Shown: positions 12,616 to 26,815, numbered from the stretch's first letter. The stretch is 64,000 nt of DNA from Echiichthys vipera (GCA_963691815.1 OY829657.1:20950796-21014795), one strand, 5' to 3'. Made by a program: numbers and translations. The notes: generated by a model not told the origin, from the letters alone.

Positions 12616-15179
12616 CTCTATTTTTTTTTTCTCCATTGTTTTTTAGTCGCATATCAGTCAGGTAACCTGCGGCAGATAAAATTTGGGGAAGGTTGGGAAG
12701 CGACTGAACCAATCAGCGTTGGTTTAGAGGCAACTCAAAGTGGGACGCAACGAGAAGCGACTGTTCAGTGTAAACAACATCGGCTTCCGTGGATGAGATG
12801 AGTGCAAGCCACTCGCCAACTCTTTTTTTTTTCTTGGATCCATCTGTTGGAATATGGACCGGGCACTTGAAATTGTGACTTTTATTCATTAATTCACGTT
12901 ACACAAACGGCAAATATCCTTTACCTCGATATGCTGTTAGTTCACCATACGCTTCATTGATCTGATTGGTTGATTTGGCCTGATGGTTTATCCAATCAGC
13001 AACCAGTATTTTCGGCTCTTCCCAAAAGATCTCCAACCGAGAGTTCCCATATGCAGAGCAAATGCAAATTATATAAATCAATCCATCTGGCGGAGTCAGG
13101 TTAGATTATTGCAGCTTTTAGTTCAAACTACAATGAAAGCCATAAGTTTACATCTTTTCTGTTCTAAGTACGTACATTTATGGCATCTTTCAAGTCAATG
13201 TGGCACGTTTTAGTACTCCTTTAAGTAAATGTTGGTATTAATTTTCTACACAATCAAACCTGAAAAACAATTAAAGATTATTTCCAGTGTCTTAATGGTA
13301 AATTCTGCAATTTTTTTTAATTGTTCACAAAGTTCATCGGCCTCTCCTGGCTACGTCCACAAATTGCAATAACATCAACAACTCTCTGACAAAGACCCCC
13401 TGGTGGGGATTTTATTTTTCCAAAACAAATGACAGTCCAGAGAATGATGATAAATATTCTTATTAGTACCAGGAAAAAGAGTAGGCACAGATGACTAAAC
13501 CCAAGACGTTTACACGGCTCAGTATCCCGTTCATATTGGCTAATTTCAGCTGTCATATTCACGTTCATCTCAGTTATTGTAAACAAGATGTGGCATTTAC
13601 AAATGCCAGTTCCTAAAATAAATATTTGAGTTTCCCCAGTAATATCGGAGTGCACTTTGTGTATGTAAACACATTCATTGTCTGTCCTCCAACTGTTGAT
13701 GTCAGTCCTGCTCTGTGAAACACTTACCACCGCACATACTTGGAGCATTGCCACCTTATGTAAGACAATGCAGTCAGTCTTTTAAAGTGCCCCCCAGGGT
13801 GTCCGCCAAAGAGGAAAATTACTTACCAGGAAGGCAAAACATTAGACATTATGAACACGTTTTGGAATGTAAATAAAATTTCTTCCTCACATTTGGGAAC
13901 AACTGAGTTTCAAAATTGGAGAATCATGAGTTTGCTTTTGTGGTCTAAACGCTTGTGTATTTGTTTTGAGTTGTGTATTTCTTAGCATAGTCCCAAGAGT
14001 CACTGCAGCGGCTCATAAAAAAGGCTCCCATTGTAAATATGTACAATAACCTTTATTTGTGTGTGTGATTTACTAAATATCATTGTGGGGTCTATGAGTG
14101 TTCACTTACTTCACTGTCATTCTGACTTAAAGAAAAGTAAAGCAATACATACTTTTCTGTGTTTACATCTTGTCAAACATTAGGCTATTACAGTAGCTAA
14201 TTCACAACATTGAAATGCTTAGACCAGACTGTAACTTATAAGCTCTGAGCACTGTTTATTTTATCTGTGGTGGGGTTATTTGACTATGTCAGCTTGTGTT
14301 TTACGATTCCTCTCATCACTATACATGGTCAAGAATGTATACAGTATCTATGGTGCTTAATCCATTACAATCACAAGTCCAGTCACGTCTGATTTCAACT
14401 AAACATAATGCCAATGAGAAAAGAAACTTCTTTCTTAGATGGCTGTACAGTCTCTCCTGAGTGCCTGCTTTAGTCCAGGTTTGAACACTGGGCTTGTGTG
14501 TCTGCTGAAGTGCTTCCAGACGCCACAGAGCTGCAGATCACATGAGAGATCTAAAACAACCTAACAGGCTAGTAATCACTGCTAATCACGATGGGGGACG
14601 TATAGTGAAGGAGGCTTACAGATGACAGTCTGTCGAGGAGAAGCCAAGATTGTCTCGCTGCTTGCCGACAACTTTTCCACTGCAAAGCCCCAACAGGGTT
14701 GTCAAGACCATCTCAGTGTGTTTTGACAATATTTCTTATTCATGGTTGAAGAAATTAGATCTCATGGAAAACAAAACACTGAGACATGTTGCCTTTGGGT
14801 GAAATTGTTCAATGTAAATTATGTGGCTTGAGGTGTAGCTGTTTGGCTAAGCAATGAAAACAAAAATGCTTTTCCACTTTTTTAATACAGACCTTATTTC
14901 CTGAGCTATTTCAACCTGTGTCACAACAGACTCATACAAAACTAAACAACAGAAATACCAAAAAGAAGAAAGGCTATTTTTATTTTATTTTTTTGGAGGA
15001 ACCTACACTGATTTAGTTTATGAATTGCATCTTGGCACACAGCAGTGGCTTACACATGGGTTGTATCACTTTTCTGTGTTTTTCCCCACCTGAACTGCAG
15101 TCATAATGAGAAAAAGGTCTGTAGATGCCCTATATATTCGCGACAATTGAAACACAAGCGTACCAGCTATTTCATACTT
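12616..15179. other. Intergenic, no gene seen
   Basis: AT-rich sequence without supported exons. The 145-codon reverse frame at 13317-13754 shows no recognisable domain, signal or splice logic. Part of 13780-13860 looks repetitive. Nothing else is annotated. Confidence 0.5.
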
Positions 15180-15450
15180 AAAGCGGCTATAATCAATATT
15201 TTAACGTAAACAATGTATGATAATGTGCAAACAATGTGAAAGGTGTCCCTCAACTTTATGGAGCAGTGAGTTTCAGCTCATTGTTTAGCTGCCTGGCCCA
15301 CAACTTTACTAACTTGGTTCACTCAACACTCTCATAGCGTTGTTTATGATGGCAAAGAAATACTAAAAAAGCTCTATTAACAGACACACTACTTGCTCAG
15401 TACCGAATAGCAGGAGTTGGTGGAGACCAAAAACAAGGCTAATCTTTTAC
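15180..15450. repeat. Teleost dispersed repeat, fragment (opposite orientation to 11340-11625)
   Basis: It contains GTGAGTTTCAGCTCATTGTTTAGCTG and ends GTTGGTGGAGACCAAAAAC, the reverse complement of the signature in the 11.4-kb copy. The body also resembles the high-copy percomorph repeat I recall. Family not named. Confidence 0.6.
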
Positions 15451-18400
15451 AGGAGCATATAAAGAGAAAGAAAGTGCAAATAATGTTTGAAAGCCTTTCA
15501 TGATTCTTACTCAAGTTGAAGTTGCAGAAGCTTATTAACTACAATATATCTTATTCTTCTTGTCTTAACCAATCACAGTTGCACTACATGCGTACAATCA
15601 TGCCAGTAAACAACAACAACAACGAAAGCAGCAATCATATAGCAGTGATCGTGATGCTGTTTATAGCACATTTATGCTACCATTTATGCTGAGTTTAGAC
15701 TCAGTCTTGTGCAGTAGAAAGGGCCTTTAGAGCTGGAGTAGATGCCAAGCTCTCGGGGAAGGAGTTCAACACTGACCCCTAACGGTGAACATGGTTCACT
15801 GCAGACTACACGTTCACATTGAACCCTGTTATCCAGGTATGCACACACATACAGCACAGTATCAGCCAAGCTAATTAAACTCCATGAACTAGCAATACAT
15901 ACATTTTTAAAAAAGGTTATGTCTTGCAATTTTCTAACTTTTATGTGGACGCATACAGTATGCCACTGTTTGTTTAAAGCTAGCTTGAGAACTGACAAAA
16001 GAAATTGGCAGGTGATATTGTTTGAACTTTAAAAATAAGTTGAAGGTGGATTCTGTTTATAAATTATTACATTTAATTGCAACCCTGTTTGGACTGATAA
16101 AACTTGACAACAACGATGCTCTGTGTTTGCCTGTTGATTTGTGTGTTGTATGAGATTCTCTGATTTAGTGATGAGACTTCAAAGGTGCGGATGTTGTCAG
16201 TGCATGATGGGAGGCCGAGGTCTCTGGTGATGGGGGTGGTTTGGTAATGGGGGAGGCAAGGAGGGGAGAGAGGGTTGTATCACAGATTGAAATTGGAGCC
16301 AAGAGGCAGCTGCAGTACATCTGTCTTGTACTGACACATGTGGCATTTGACTTCCAGTGTGAAGTTCAAAAGACTTTTGTAATGACGCAGCTGCTTAGGG
16401 ATGTGTGCATGTGTGTGTTTTAGAGTGTGTGCTTTCTCCTTTGTTGAAGGTGGGGTGGTGGGTAGGCGAGTTGCCAAAGGGGTTTCATAGGTGAGGACTG
16501 GAATCTGGGGGTTTAAAAGTGGCATGTGGGCAGTACAGGTGCTGCATGATGTTGTTTCTGGAGGTTATAACATAACATTTTGATCACCTCTCCAATGTTT
16601 GAATGCTTAAACCAAACTAATAACAAGTTAAAATGGTTTATAGCTTGTAAAATGACAAAAAACGATTAATTCAGCACGTCTAGATAGAGAGGATCCAGTC
16701 TATTTTCAATAAAACTCAGTTAATTACCATAACATGGAGAAATGCAGGATATCTGTCCATGCAGGAGTTGCTCTGATACAATTTATTTATTAACATTTAT
16801 TATTTTACATTTACCACATGTTTTGGCAGTGATGAGTTATTTGGTGTGTGTTTTTTTTCTTTCCTTTGTGTGCATTGAAACACTTAGAAAGAGATCAAAC
16901 ACCATTACAGGTAATTAGAGAGGGCAATTAGCCTGTGTGATAGCTAAACATTAGCAGTGGGGGGATGATGGTGCACACTGCTCACCATTTGTGCCTGATG
17001 CCCTCTGTTCCTGCAGCAGCACCTGCCCAGCAGCCTGTGCAGGGTCAGGGGGTTGCCTGCTAGGAGGCCAGGGCTCAGGGGTTCAGAGGTCATGTTCCAG
17101 ACAGGCGTATCCACACGCTGATTGAGAACTCAGCTGCATGAACAGAGCTTGCAGGTGGACGACGCATTTTAACCCCTAATGCTAATTATTCTTTACTCTC
17201 TTTTTTTGGGCTCTACTGTGCCACAGATTTGTGTTAAATATAAGTCTGTAACCTAGGGTGGTTTTGTGGGGAGATTTCCATAGCAAACAAAGAATTAAAG
17301 TGAGCAGGGGGTAGGTATATTCAGTACTCCCAGTTTGCTTTTTGGTGAATTCATTTCTTTTACACAGACTACAGACATATTCTTTTTCTTGTGGGGGATT
17401 TAAAAGCACAATATCTTGTTCTCTAAGGTATGAAATTAAATCCAAAACTAGCATTACCACCTTGTGGTTGTATGCCTTCACCAGCCAGTCGAGTAGCAGT
17501 TTACTTCCTAACGGTCCGGACTGACATAACATAAGAAGTGAAGACTTTGAAGGAATTTAATAAAAGATCTTAAGTGTATTTTTTGGTTAAAACGTGGATG
17601 CTTCACACACACGTCTTCAACCCGGCAGCACAGAAGATTTATACAAACACCACTTAATTATCTGACCGAATGTCTCCTCTTCTGTTACTGAGTTATGAAA
17701 CATTATGATGTCACAGTGAAGTTGACCTTTGGGATATAAAATTCATCATTTATCCTATTAGACATTTGTGTGAAATGTTGTCATAATTAACGTAAGAATT
17801 CTTGAGTTATGGACAAAAAATGTGTTTGATCTTTGACTTCTAAACTCTAAATCCAAGTGAACATCTGTGCCAAATTTTGGAAAAATCCCTCCAGGGCTTC
17901 CTGAAGTATCACGTTTACAACAATGGGACGGTCGGACAACCTGAAAACAAAATGCCTCCTGCAGCGGCTGTGACGGGTGCGGGTCACAAATAACAGAACA
18001 TGAGATAACTAATATTTGAATATATGACATCTATCAACAGTTTGGAAAGTAGCTATCCATAATTTACAACATTCGTAAGAAGTAAAGATTCAAAATGTGA
18101 AACTCATTGTTTTAGAACAGTTTTATGGCAAGTCTTCTGGTTTCTGTCGTCAACACAACTCAAATATTTCACATGAGTCAGTGCAGTGTAGTTTTTTCTG
18201 TGGATTGGAGTTCTCTGCCTTTCATCACTTCCGGGCCTCAGGGGCCACTTACTATTTGTCTCTACATATTTTTACTTACGTTTGATGATAAAAGATTATG
18301 TTCATGCACAAATTATGTAGTATGTGGTGAGGGCTGGAAATGTTTCCTCATCCACCATTATGATTAAGTTCATCTTTCTTCTCCATACTTTTATTTATTT

Positions 18401-18774
18401 GGCTCGTGCAACTCAGCAGAGAAAAGCAGTTACTGGCTGCCCATTTGGATTTGTTCAAGAGGCCGGGATGTCTGTCCAACATGATTTCATTCTGCAGATT
18501 CATTTATAACCTGTATTTTACTAGTGGAAATGCCTCAGCCTCTATAGTAAAACAGACGCGTTTGCACATACTAGCATGCACGAAACAAAAACACACACTT
18601 GTGCAACAGTAATTCGATGAGACTGGATTAAATTAAACTTCCCTGATCCATGTGAGGAAATGAGCAAAGAAACACAGGACATGCCAATTAGAACGATAAA
18701 ATTCGTCAGCTGAAACTAAAGCATAAATACTGTAAAACTGTAATGACTTTTACATGTAAGTAAGACTTTAAATG

Positions 18775-18776
<2 letters not shown>
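15451..18776. other. Intergenic, no gene seen
   Basis: No supported exon. The stretch 16900-17165 is clearly less AT-rich than its surroundings, with TAATTAGAG and CAGCAGCACCTGCCCAGCAG motifs. It is the best candidate here for a conserved regulatory element, but sequence alone does not prove it. Confidence 0.45.
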
Positions 18777-18812
<36 letters not shown>

Positions 18813-18836
18813 GCACACACATGCACAAGCACACAC
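18777..18836. repeat. (AC)n microsatellite, imperfect end
   Basis: A pure AC run of about 32 bp is followed by GC/AC and ATGC-interrupted AC units. Confidence 0.95.
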
Positions 18837-19797
18837 AATATATGGATTCACTATTAAAATACAGCAACCACAAAATTACGAAACATCCACAGGCACAAAC
18901 ACAAATTTGCACGCAAACACATGTAAACACAGATAATCTCCCCGGCTATAATGAACATAAATGATGAGATTATACACATTAAAACACACATCAGGCTCAG
19001 ATGGCTTTAGCCTTTAATGCTGAATCATTCCCCCTCATGTGATCTCTTTGATCGGCATCTGTCTGGTTCCGGGATTACTCTAATATGTGCACGACGCTTC
19101 TGTCACAGCTCCAGGACGCACTGACAGATGTTGGAAACTGATACATCCAGAACTTCAGACTGATGGAGAGCAGGGAGCATTTTAGGCCAATATTAGGATT
19201 GTCGTAGCAGGAGGAGGACATGTACTTCATCCTGGGGCCGTCACATTGTCACAGCATTGTGCGATGGGTGAGGCCTTTTCAGACTATCCTTAAAAGCACC
19301 ACACAGTATCTCTGCATCAGTGAACCTCACCTAAGTATGTTACTATTTATTTATTCATTTAACTAAAAGTCTGGACAAAGATTAAATTAGACTGCAACCA
19401 CTTTTTTTAAATTATCCCAAAAATGTGATGTAATTTCCAAATGATCTTCCCTACCAAATATTTTGCATGAGCCTTTCTGAGAAATTGAGTTAGTACGTGA
19501 TTGTTATTATCAATTTTGCCGACATAATTGTCTATTACGATATATACAATATATCATTTTATCACAATCCGATTCCATTTAATGACAATAAATGATCATG
19601 TTGAATTCTCCATTATAATTTACTCAAATGTACGTGGATTCAGAAAAGTTAAGAGCTAATGTTGTTTAATTATGTTTGTCAAACATTACAATCTCATTTT
19701 TTACACTTTTACACTGTTAGAAAGTGGCAGCACAAGGTTCCTGGAAAGACATATACAAGATCATCAGCCACTCATGAATTGTCCATTTCAGTGTTAG

Positions 19798-19833
<36 letters not shown>

Positions 19834-20791
19834 ACACACACCCCTAAAGCACGTGGCTGTGTTATTGCCAAAATGGTGTTATCCCCGACCCGGGAACAGT
19901 TGTGTTATTTCCGCCAGAATTAAATTGAGCAGACAAACTGATCCTCAGTCAGTTAAAGATCATAACGCCGATCAGCTGGTCCATGAGAACCAGAGGAGGC
20001 CCGCGCCTGCCTTTCTGTCAGGCCTGCCCCAAATTCACCATCTGGGTGCGACTTCATCACTGGTCCAATATGTGTGTGTATGTACTGGTATGTAGCGTTT
20101 CCATTAGTGGTGTGTTCACTCAGGAAACTTTACACAGTCAAATCTGAAACTCAGGAATGAAGACGGGACCAACGTATGACACTCTGGAACAGTGGTGAGA
20201 ACAGAGGTATAGATGAGATAGTGGTAGTTACTTCAGGTATCTTAGTCTTTTCGTACGTGTAATATTTTTAAATGGAGAAGTTTAAGAATAAACATTTTCA
20301 CATGGACTTGTCAGGGAGGGACATTAAGTTTTCCCATAAAGTTGAATCACATTTTTCATTTTACTTGTAATTGTTAATGTCATAGTCTGCAAGTTACATG
20401 AACTTTTTTATGAGCGCTTATTCACTGCAGCAACTAAATGGATTTCCTATTTTCACTTTTTAAAATTAACATTTTGGACAAGAAAAGCTGTCTGCTCTAC
20501 TCCACAGCACAGGTAAGTTCACATGAAAAAGAAACAAACTGTATACAGTATTGCAGGTATATAACTGTACTGATTTAAGGTTCTATACACAGCATTCCTT
20601 GACAACCTTTCCTGTACTTGAAGCATCTCTGTTTTGCTTTTATACTTCTGGGAGATTATTATAAATCTGGCTGTAAGTAAAAGTCTATAAAATATTGAAT
20701 ACATATCAGCCGATGTAAATGACTGGCATCATTTGGGTTTTTCACAGCAGCCAACATCTTGAGGGAGTGATACCCCGTCTTACCCGAACAA
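18837..20791. other. Intergenic upstream of slc2a, no gene seen
   Basis: No supported exon. The stretch 18980-19120 has GGGATTACTCTAAT and CTCTTTGATCGGC motifs and could be a conserved element. The slc2a promoter and any 5' UTR exon should lie in the last part, but I find no clear TATA box or CpG cluster to place it. Confidence 0.4.
19799..19842. repeat. (AC)n microsatellite
   Basis: AC dinucleotide run with one AG interruption. Confidence 0.95.
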
Positions 20792-23700
20792 ATGGCTCCA
20801 CAAGAGGTTTGTTTTAGCCCCTTTTTTTGCTACAAATGAACAGACGCTAACACTCACTTGTGGTAATTAAAATTCTGTACATCTTGCCCGTGTGTGAAAA
20901 TACTGTGGTTTCTGCCTTCCACTGAGCTAAGATCACTTTTTTTTCTCTACTGTGTTGAGAATCTAATTTAAATATTCAAATATTAAACGAAATGCGTGCG
21001 TAGAGTGACTTTATGACGGGATTCTGAAATTTAAGCCCATGTTGTGCAGAAATGATAACTTTACAGACATTACAATCTACAGAACTGTTGTCATCTTTCT
21101 TTGTGAAATGAATCTTTCCTCTCTGCCATGACTCCTTGCTCCTGCTGTAAGTTTCCAGAAGCGTATGTGTTTGACACCAGCAATTTAAAATGAATTGATA
21201 AGCTTAGAAGTATCCAATTCGATTCCAATTTATAATTGATTCTCAACTGGAAACCGGTTCTTGTTTCCCATCCCTACTCATTCAAAAAAACATGCCGCTC
21301 ATTTCAAATAATTAGTCTTGAATGTGTTTGATTGGAGAAATAATTACCCAAATAACTTCAATGCTACTTGAAAAAGGTTAACCAGTTACTGTTTAAGATA
21401 AGTTATAAAGGTGAAGAAATACATGTCACTAACTTCAACACTGTTGCAGAGCCATCTGACAGCCACACTCCTGACCTCCATCATGGCAGCCGTGCTCGGC
21501 TCCCTGCAGATTGGCTACCACACCGGCAACGTCAACGCTCCAGCCAAGGTGAGCAGGACAGAGGGGAGCTGAGGGAAGAGTAATGACGACATTATGTCGG
21601 TTGATACTGATACCAACAGAGTAGTTTAACATTTCCTGATATCAAAAGAAAAATCTTCAAATTCCACTGGTTTCATGATATTTTAGCCTTCATCAAGATC
21701 CAAGAATATTTCTCTCAACGAAGAAACACGAAACCCCTTCATTTGAAATAAAACATTAAAAGAATGCATTCTACAAGAATATAAAGGAAGTGTTGAATGG
21801 GAGGAATTGTTTTCCAACAAAACTGACATTTGGTACTGCTACAAGTAATATCATCATGCTGTTCAGTTAGAAGACGACCAAGTCCTTGCTTTATAAGGCC
21901 AAGATCAGCGCAAAATACCATGCAGCAGGAGATGTTGGAAAACCGCCTGAGCGTCAAACAAATCTGTCACAGCCTCAATAAAACACTGAATAAACCCTCG
22001 GAGACTCTCTGGCTCGGCTCCAGGTCTGGCAGGGTTGTGCTATTTCACAGGTAGACTGCACTACATGTTTGCTAGCGAGGCAGATATTCTACATTTAGCC
22101 TTAAAAATAATTAATATACATTCTTATTTTCTACATTCCTCACAGTACTCAGCCCACTGAATATTTTGTCTGGTTAAGTTTGTGCAATACTTGCGGCTGT
22201 TTGATTGGTCCAGTTCATCACCAACAGCTGACATACAAGGAAAAACAAATGTTTTCAATAAGTTGAGACCACAATAATGCAAGTCATTTGAATTGTAAAT
22301 GATTAGCTCACACCCACAGTTTAAATGTCTACTGTTTCCAGATGTTGATTGCCATTTGCTTTACCAACTGTTTAGATCATCGAAGAGTTTTTCAACCACA
22401 CCTGGAGGGCCAGGCACAACCAGTCGATGCCAGATCACAGCCTGACTCTCCTGTGGTCCCTCTCTGTCAGCATTAAAGACTTTGGAGCTTTGTTGGGCTC
22501 GCTGGGAGTCAAATACCTGGCAGATTCTTACGGAAGGTAAAAAAAAAAAAAAAAAGGGCAAAAATATATATATTTTTTTAATTCCATGATGTTTGGGTCT
22601 TTTAATTTGCCTCGTCCCCCCCCCCCCCCAGGCGTAACTCCATTCTAATAGTGAACTGTCTCTCTGTGGTGGGAGCGTGTCTGATGTCCGCCTCCAAAGC
22701 CACCAAGTCATTTGAGGTTCTCATCCTGGGACGGTTGGTGTTCGGTCTCTTCTGCGGCCTGGTGATGAGTCTTAATCCACTCTACATCCAGGAAGTGTCC
22801 CCCACAAACCTGAGAGGGGCCTTCGCTACACTCAACCAGGTGTCCTTCGCCACAGGCATCCTGGTGGGAATGGTGAGGACAGTGCTGGAAACCTTCAGTT
22901 TGACTGAAAAGTTTTTCTTCCAGGGTATAGAAGAAAAAGTGCAAGCTTGGAATAGCTTCACTGCATGATATTTATCCTCAAGATGATACATATTTGTTGC
23001 ATAATTATAATTTCCCTGCTTTGCTTTACAATCAGCTTCACTAAAAGTATAAAGTAAAGGAAGATTCCTGTATCTGTTTTTTTGCAGGTGGCTGGTCTGG
23101 AGACAGTGTTGGGTACAGAGCATTACTGGGCCCTGATGCTGTCCCTGTCTGTCATTCCAGCCCTGACGCAGTATCTGGTCCTGCCTTTCTGTCCTGAGAG
23201 CCCTCGCTATCTGCTCATCAACCAGGGAGAGGAGAGCAAAGCAGAGGCTGGTGGGTATTTAATTCATCATTAAGATGGAGTTATATCATAGAGATCTCCA
23301 ACAGGGTAACAGTCCTGCAGCCTTTAGATGGTTGACTTCCAGGAAGAAAATCATGGAAATGCTTTTAATTCACTCTAGTATTTCAACTCTGCGGATATAC
23401 AACACCAGCTCCTTATACAGATGTTTTAACCCTGCAGCGCTGCTGAGGCTGAGAGGAAGCTCAGACAAGGTGTTCGCTGAGCTGGAAGAGATGAAGGAAG
23501 AGGCCGCCCACACTCAGACCGGTGTCACCATCCAAGAGTTCTTCAAGAAGCGCAGATACAAGCAGCCAATCATCATCGTCCTCATCATCAACTTGGGCAG
23601 CCAGCTGTCTGGATTCAATGCGGTCAGTCTTATCAACGTCTAGGATGGGTTTTCTGGTAAAACATCCTTCTAAAAGTATTTCTTCTAATGAGACTACTTT

Positions 23701-26212
23701 TTTTTTTTCTTCCCCTGGCGTACTCATTGTCTGATGAATATTTTACTTGCAGTGTTGTAGTATTTATTGAATACATTATTTAGGCTCAGCATTTCTCTCA
23801 GCCTCCGGCTCATATTCTGGGGCAGTGTGTCAAGGCAAAACCCCTGTCCCTAAAAACACACAAAGATGTCCCAGTAACCCACTTAGCTAAAATAAATGCC
23901 TGCTCTTTTCTTTCAGATCATCAACTATTCCACCAGAATGTTCCAGGGCAAGTTTAATCAGGCCAAATACCTGACTCTAGGCGTGGGGGCTGTCAATGTC
24001 ACCTTCACTTTGGTGGCAGTGGGTATAAAATCATATCGGCTGCCCAATATTAAGCCAACAGTCTTAAATCTGGAGCTGTGACAAACAAATAATCGATTAG
24101 TTTTCAACTAATAAATTAATAACTAACTATTTTGAAAATGTATTAATCTTTTAAGAAAAAAAATCAAATTTCTCTGATTCCAGCTTCTTAAATTTGAATA
24201 TGTTCTTGCTTCTGTGACTGTAAAATGATTATCTTTGAGTTGTGGACAAAACAAGACATTTGTGGCCGTCCTCTTTGAGAAAAACAAATAACATATTTTT
24301 AAGATAAAAAAACATTGTCACCATTTCCTCATGAATGCTTTTACAGTTTGAGCCACAACGGGATAAAGTTGCATTTATGTTTCAAAATTAAAAAGGGGAA
24401 AATGTGAGCAATTTCACCACTGTGTTGATTTTCCCTTTCAAGTTCTTCCTAATGGAAAGAGCAGGAAGGAGAAGATTGCTCCTGACTGGATTCATCTCCA
24501 TAGCACTGTGCAACCTACTCATGACCATAGTGGATTCTGTCCTGGTGAGTTCATCTCACTGCGATTGTTTTTTCTCCCAATCAAACACAAAATGTTGAAT
24601 TCCAATATTGGATTTTTAGAATATACCGTATCTAATGTAAAACAAATCTGACATCCACTTAAACAAACCATGGTACGTTTTGGAAGAGGATTTTTAACCC
24701 AAGGCTCATGTGAACAAAATCCTACTTTTCCAATAATTTATGTTTTTGAAAACAGGCATTGTATGTATTGTACGTTTGTGCAAACCACAGAAACTTTATA
24801 TCTATTTTTTTGGGATCCTTTTACATCTGTGTGCGATGTACCAGGGCTGTCAACTGACTCCAATGTAAAATCATAGACACTAATATTACACGTTCAGAGC
24901 TAGTGATCCAGAAGTCAGGTGACGTATAGTAAGCATCAAACTTTGCTTAGTGAGGTGGTCAGGGTCATACTTCATTTACGTTCATACTGCTTTAAACCAA
25001 AACCACTTTCTCCATTTTACCATTTTTCAATGCCTAAACCTAAGTAACGTTTATAGTTTTGTTTGAATTCATAGATTTAATTTTGTGTTTAAAACTGTCA
25101 CGTAAAGCATCAAAATGTGTTTTTGATTAGTAGGGAAAACATTGATATTCAACATGTGCGTTTTGCAGAAATGTGCACAGGCGATATCAGATTTGATTTG
25201 AAGAGAATGCCAATGTCATCCCAATTTTTGCTGACACATTTCAACAATTAATCCAAAAATCCAACCCTTAACAATAAATCTATCCACCATGCAGCACCTG
25301 GTCCCAGAGCTGCGGAGTCTGCAGGTCCTACTGGTTTTCTGCCTGATTTCAGCCTACGAGCTGGGTCCTGGCCCCATCTCATGGTTCATCGCTGCTGAGC
25401 TGTTTGACCAGCCTGGCAGACCCATCGCTATGGCCTTCACCAGCATGCTCAACTGGGGAGGGAAGTTTGTTCTGGCACTCCTCTTTCCTCCATTACTGGT
25501 GGGTTTATATTGTTGGCATGCATGCTATATGAGTTTGTTAAACTTCAGGGGAAACTTGACACGTGGATTTCTTGCTTGCTCTTGCAAGTTCGCTTACGCC
25601 TTTGAGACAAGACTGTTAAATACCTCCTATAAATCTGTTCAATCTGTTATATACTAACGTACACTGTAAAACAGACATAAATCTGTGAAGTTGAATATGT
25701 CTAAATCTACTGCTAACTCCTTTAACATCAGGTTGAAATAATAGTAATTAAATTAACTGTTGACCAGGGAAACATCTGTTTGTTATAGCGCTGCAGAGAT
25801 GGCAGCCAACCTGAAACTAAGACCAAGGAACCGAATCAAACAACTTTTGTTTTTCTACTTTCTTGCGTTGTTTTTCTTCTTCTTTCTGTGAAATACTCTT
25901 TTATGTGAGAGTTGTTCACATGGTGTAATTATGTTAACCTCAAAAAGGTTTTGATCTTAAGAGATTATTCTTGGTTAAATACAGATCAAATACTTTGATG
26001 ACAATATTACCATCTGTCTCTTCCATACACAGAAAATCTGCGGTGCATACGTCTACCTCCTCTTCATGACTGTTGCTTTGGTTGCCTTCACCTTTACCTG
26101 GATTCGCCTCCCAGAGACAAAAGGACGCACATTTGATGATATTGCAGAGGAGTTCAGAGGAGCTGAGGGCATCCCTTTGCACAATAAGACTGGATTCAAC
26201 ACTTTCCCCTGA
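20792..26212 (+). CDS. Class I-like GLUT facilitative sugar transporter (SLC2A family), complete, ten exons
   Basis: It is a 12-helix plasma-membrane hexose uniporter of 483 codons, normal GLUT length. Exons: 20792-20806 (ATG GCT CCA CAA GAG), 21450-21548, 22376-22536, 22632-22872, 23088-23250, 23438-23622, 23917-24018, 24443-24544, 25295-25498 and 26033-26212 (TGA 26210-26212). All phases agree. Visible motifs: an N-glycosylation site NHTW in the first outer loop, YGRRNS, GRLVFGLFCGL, PESPRYLL, QLSGFNA (helix 7), ERAGRR, GPGPISWF (helix 10, with the Trp typical of class I) and PETKGRTF. Odd points: helix 7 has SQLSGFNAIINYS where GLUT1 has QQLSGINAVFYYS. The gene could be a GLUT1/3-like paralogue or the fish-specific SLC2A15 group; I cannot separate these. 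The five-codon first exon was chosen because it is the nearest ATG with a phase-0 donor. Long A and C runs flank the fourth exon's acceptor (22539-22630). Confidence 0.92.
24076..24310. repeat. Teleost dispersed repeat inside slc2a intron
   Basis: AATCGATTAGTT, then GAGTTGTGGACAAAACAAGA and GACATTTGTGG, match the general pattern of a very common fish repeat. Other fragments are at 29740-29840, 32820-33115, 37440-37690 and 47715-47810. This copy is degenerate. Confidence 0.65.
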
Positions 26213-26815
26213 CGGACCTTTCAACCCTTACTGAAGCTGTTCATGGTCAAACAGCTTAAAAGGGGTCAGTTCACCCAAATATTACTGGCTAGTTACCAAA
26301 GAGTTTTGTTTTATTTTTTTAAAGTTTTGAACGGAAAACCCAGCAATGTTTCTTTGATAAGCAATGTCCTACATTCTCAGAATAATTCTAAAACCTCACC
26401 ATCAACAGTTTCCCTTCAGAAGAATCGACCTAAGGCCAAAATAATCTGTGAGTAACAACAATATTATCTCCGGAGATACTCAAGAGAACCATAAATAAAA
26501 TTCCATGCAATAATTTGGGTGAACTGGCCCTTTAACTTTCCTTAATAATACCAAAAGACAAACTGTTGCACCAACAGTGTGTGTGTCTTGAGGAAGCCGG
26601 CACGGCCTCAGTGAATTTGGTTTCCAACAAACATTGTTTTGATTATGAGAATTGAACATGCAAATTTATTGGTATTCCTTTACTGCGTGTTTTGAGGCAT
26701 TTAGTAACCATCGTATAGTTATTTTGGAAAGGGACACAGCCTTTTCATGGGCAGACAAAATGCTTGTGAACTGTAAAAAAAAAAAATGGAATAAAGTCTG
26801 CAACAATAAGGACTA
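26213..26815 (+). other. slc2a 3' UTR with poly(A) signal
   Basis: The first canonical AATAAA after the slc2a stop is at 26790-26795, directly after an A-run, giving a 3' UTR of about 600 bases. No other gene begins here. Confidence 0.6.

Noticed and set aside
13317..13754. 145-codon reverse frame with a hydrophobic stretch
   Set aside because: Considered as a small membrane protein, but no signal, homologue pattern or transcript features; chance is more likely.
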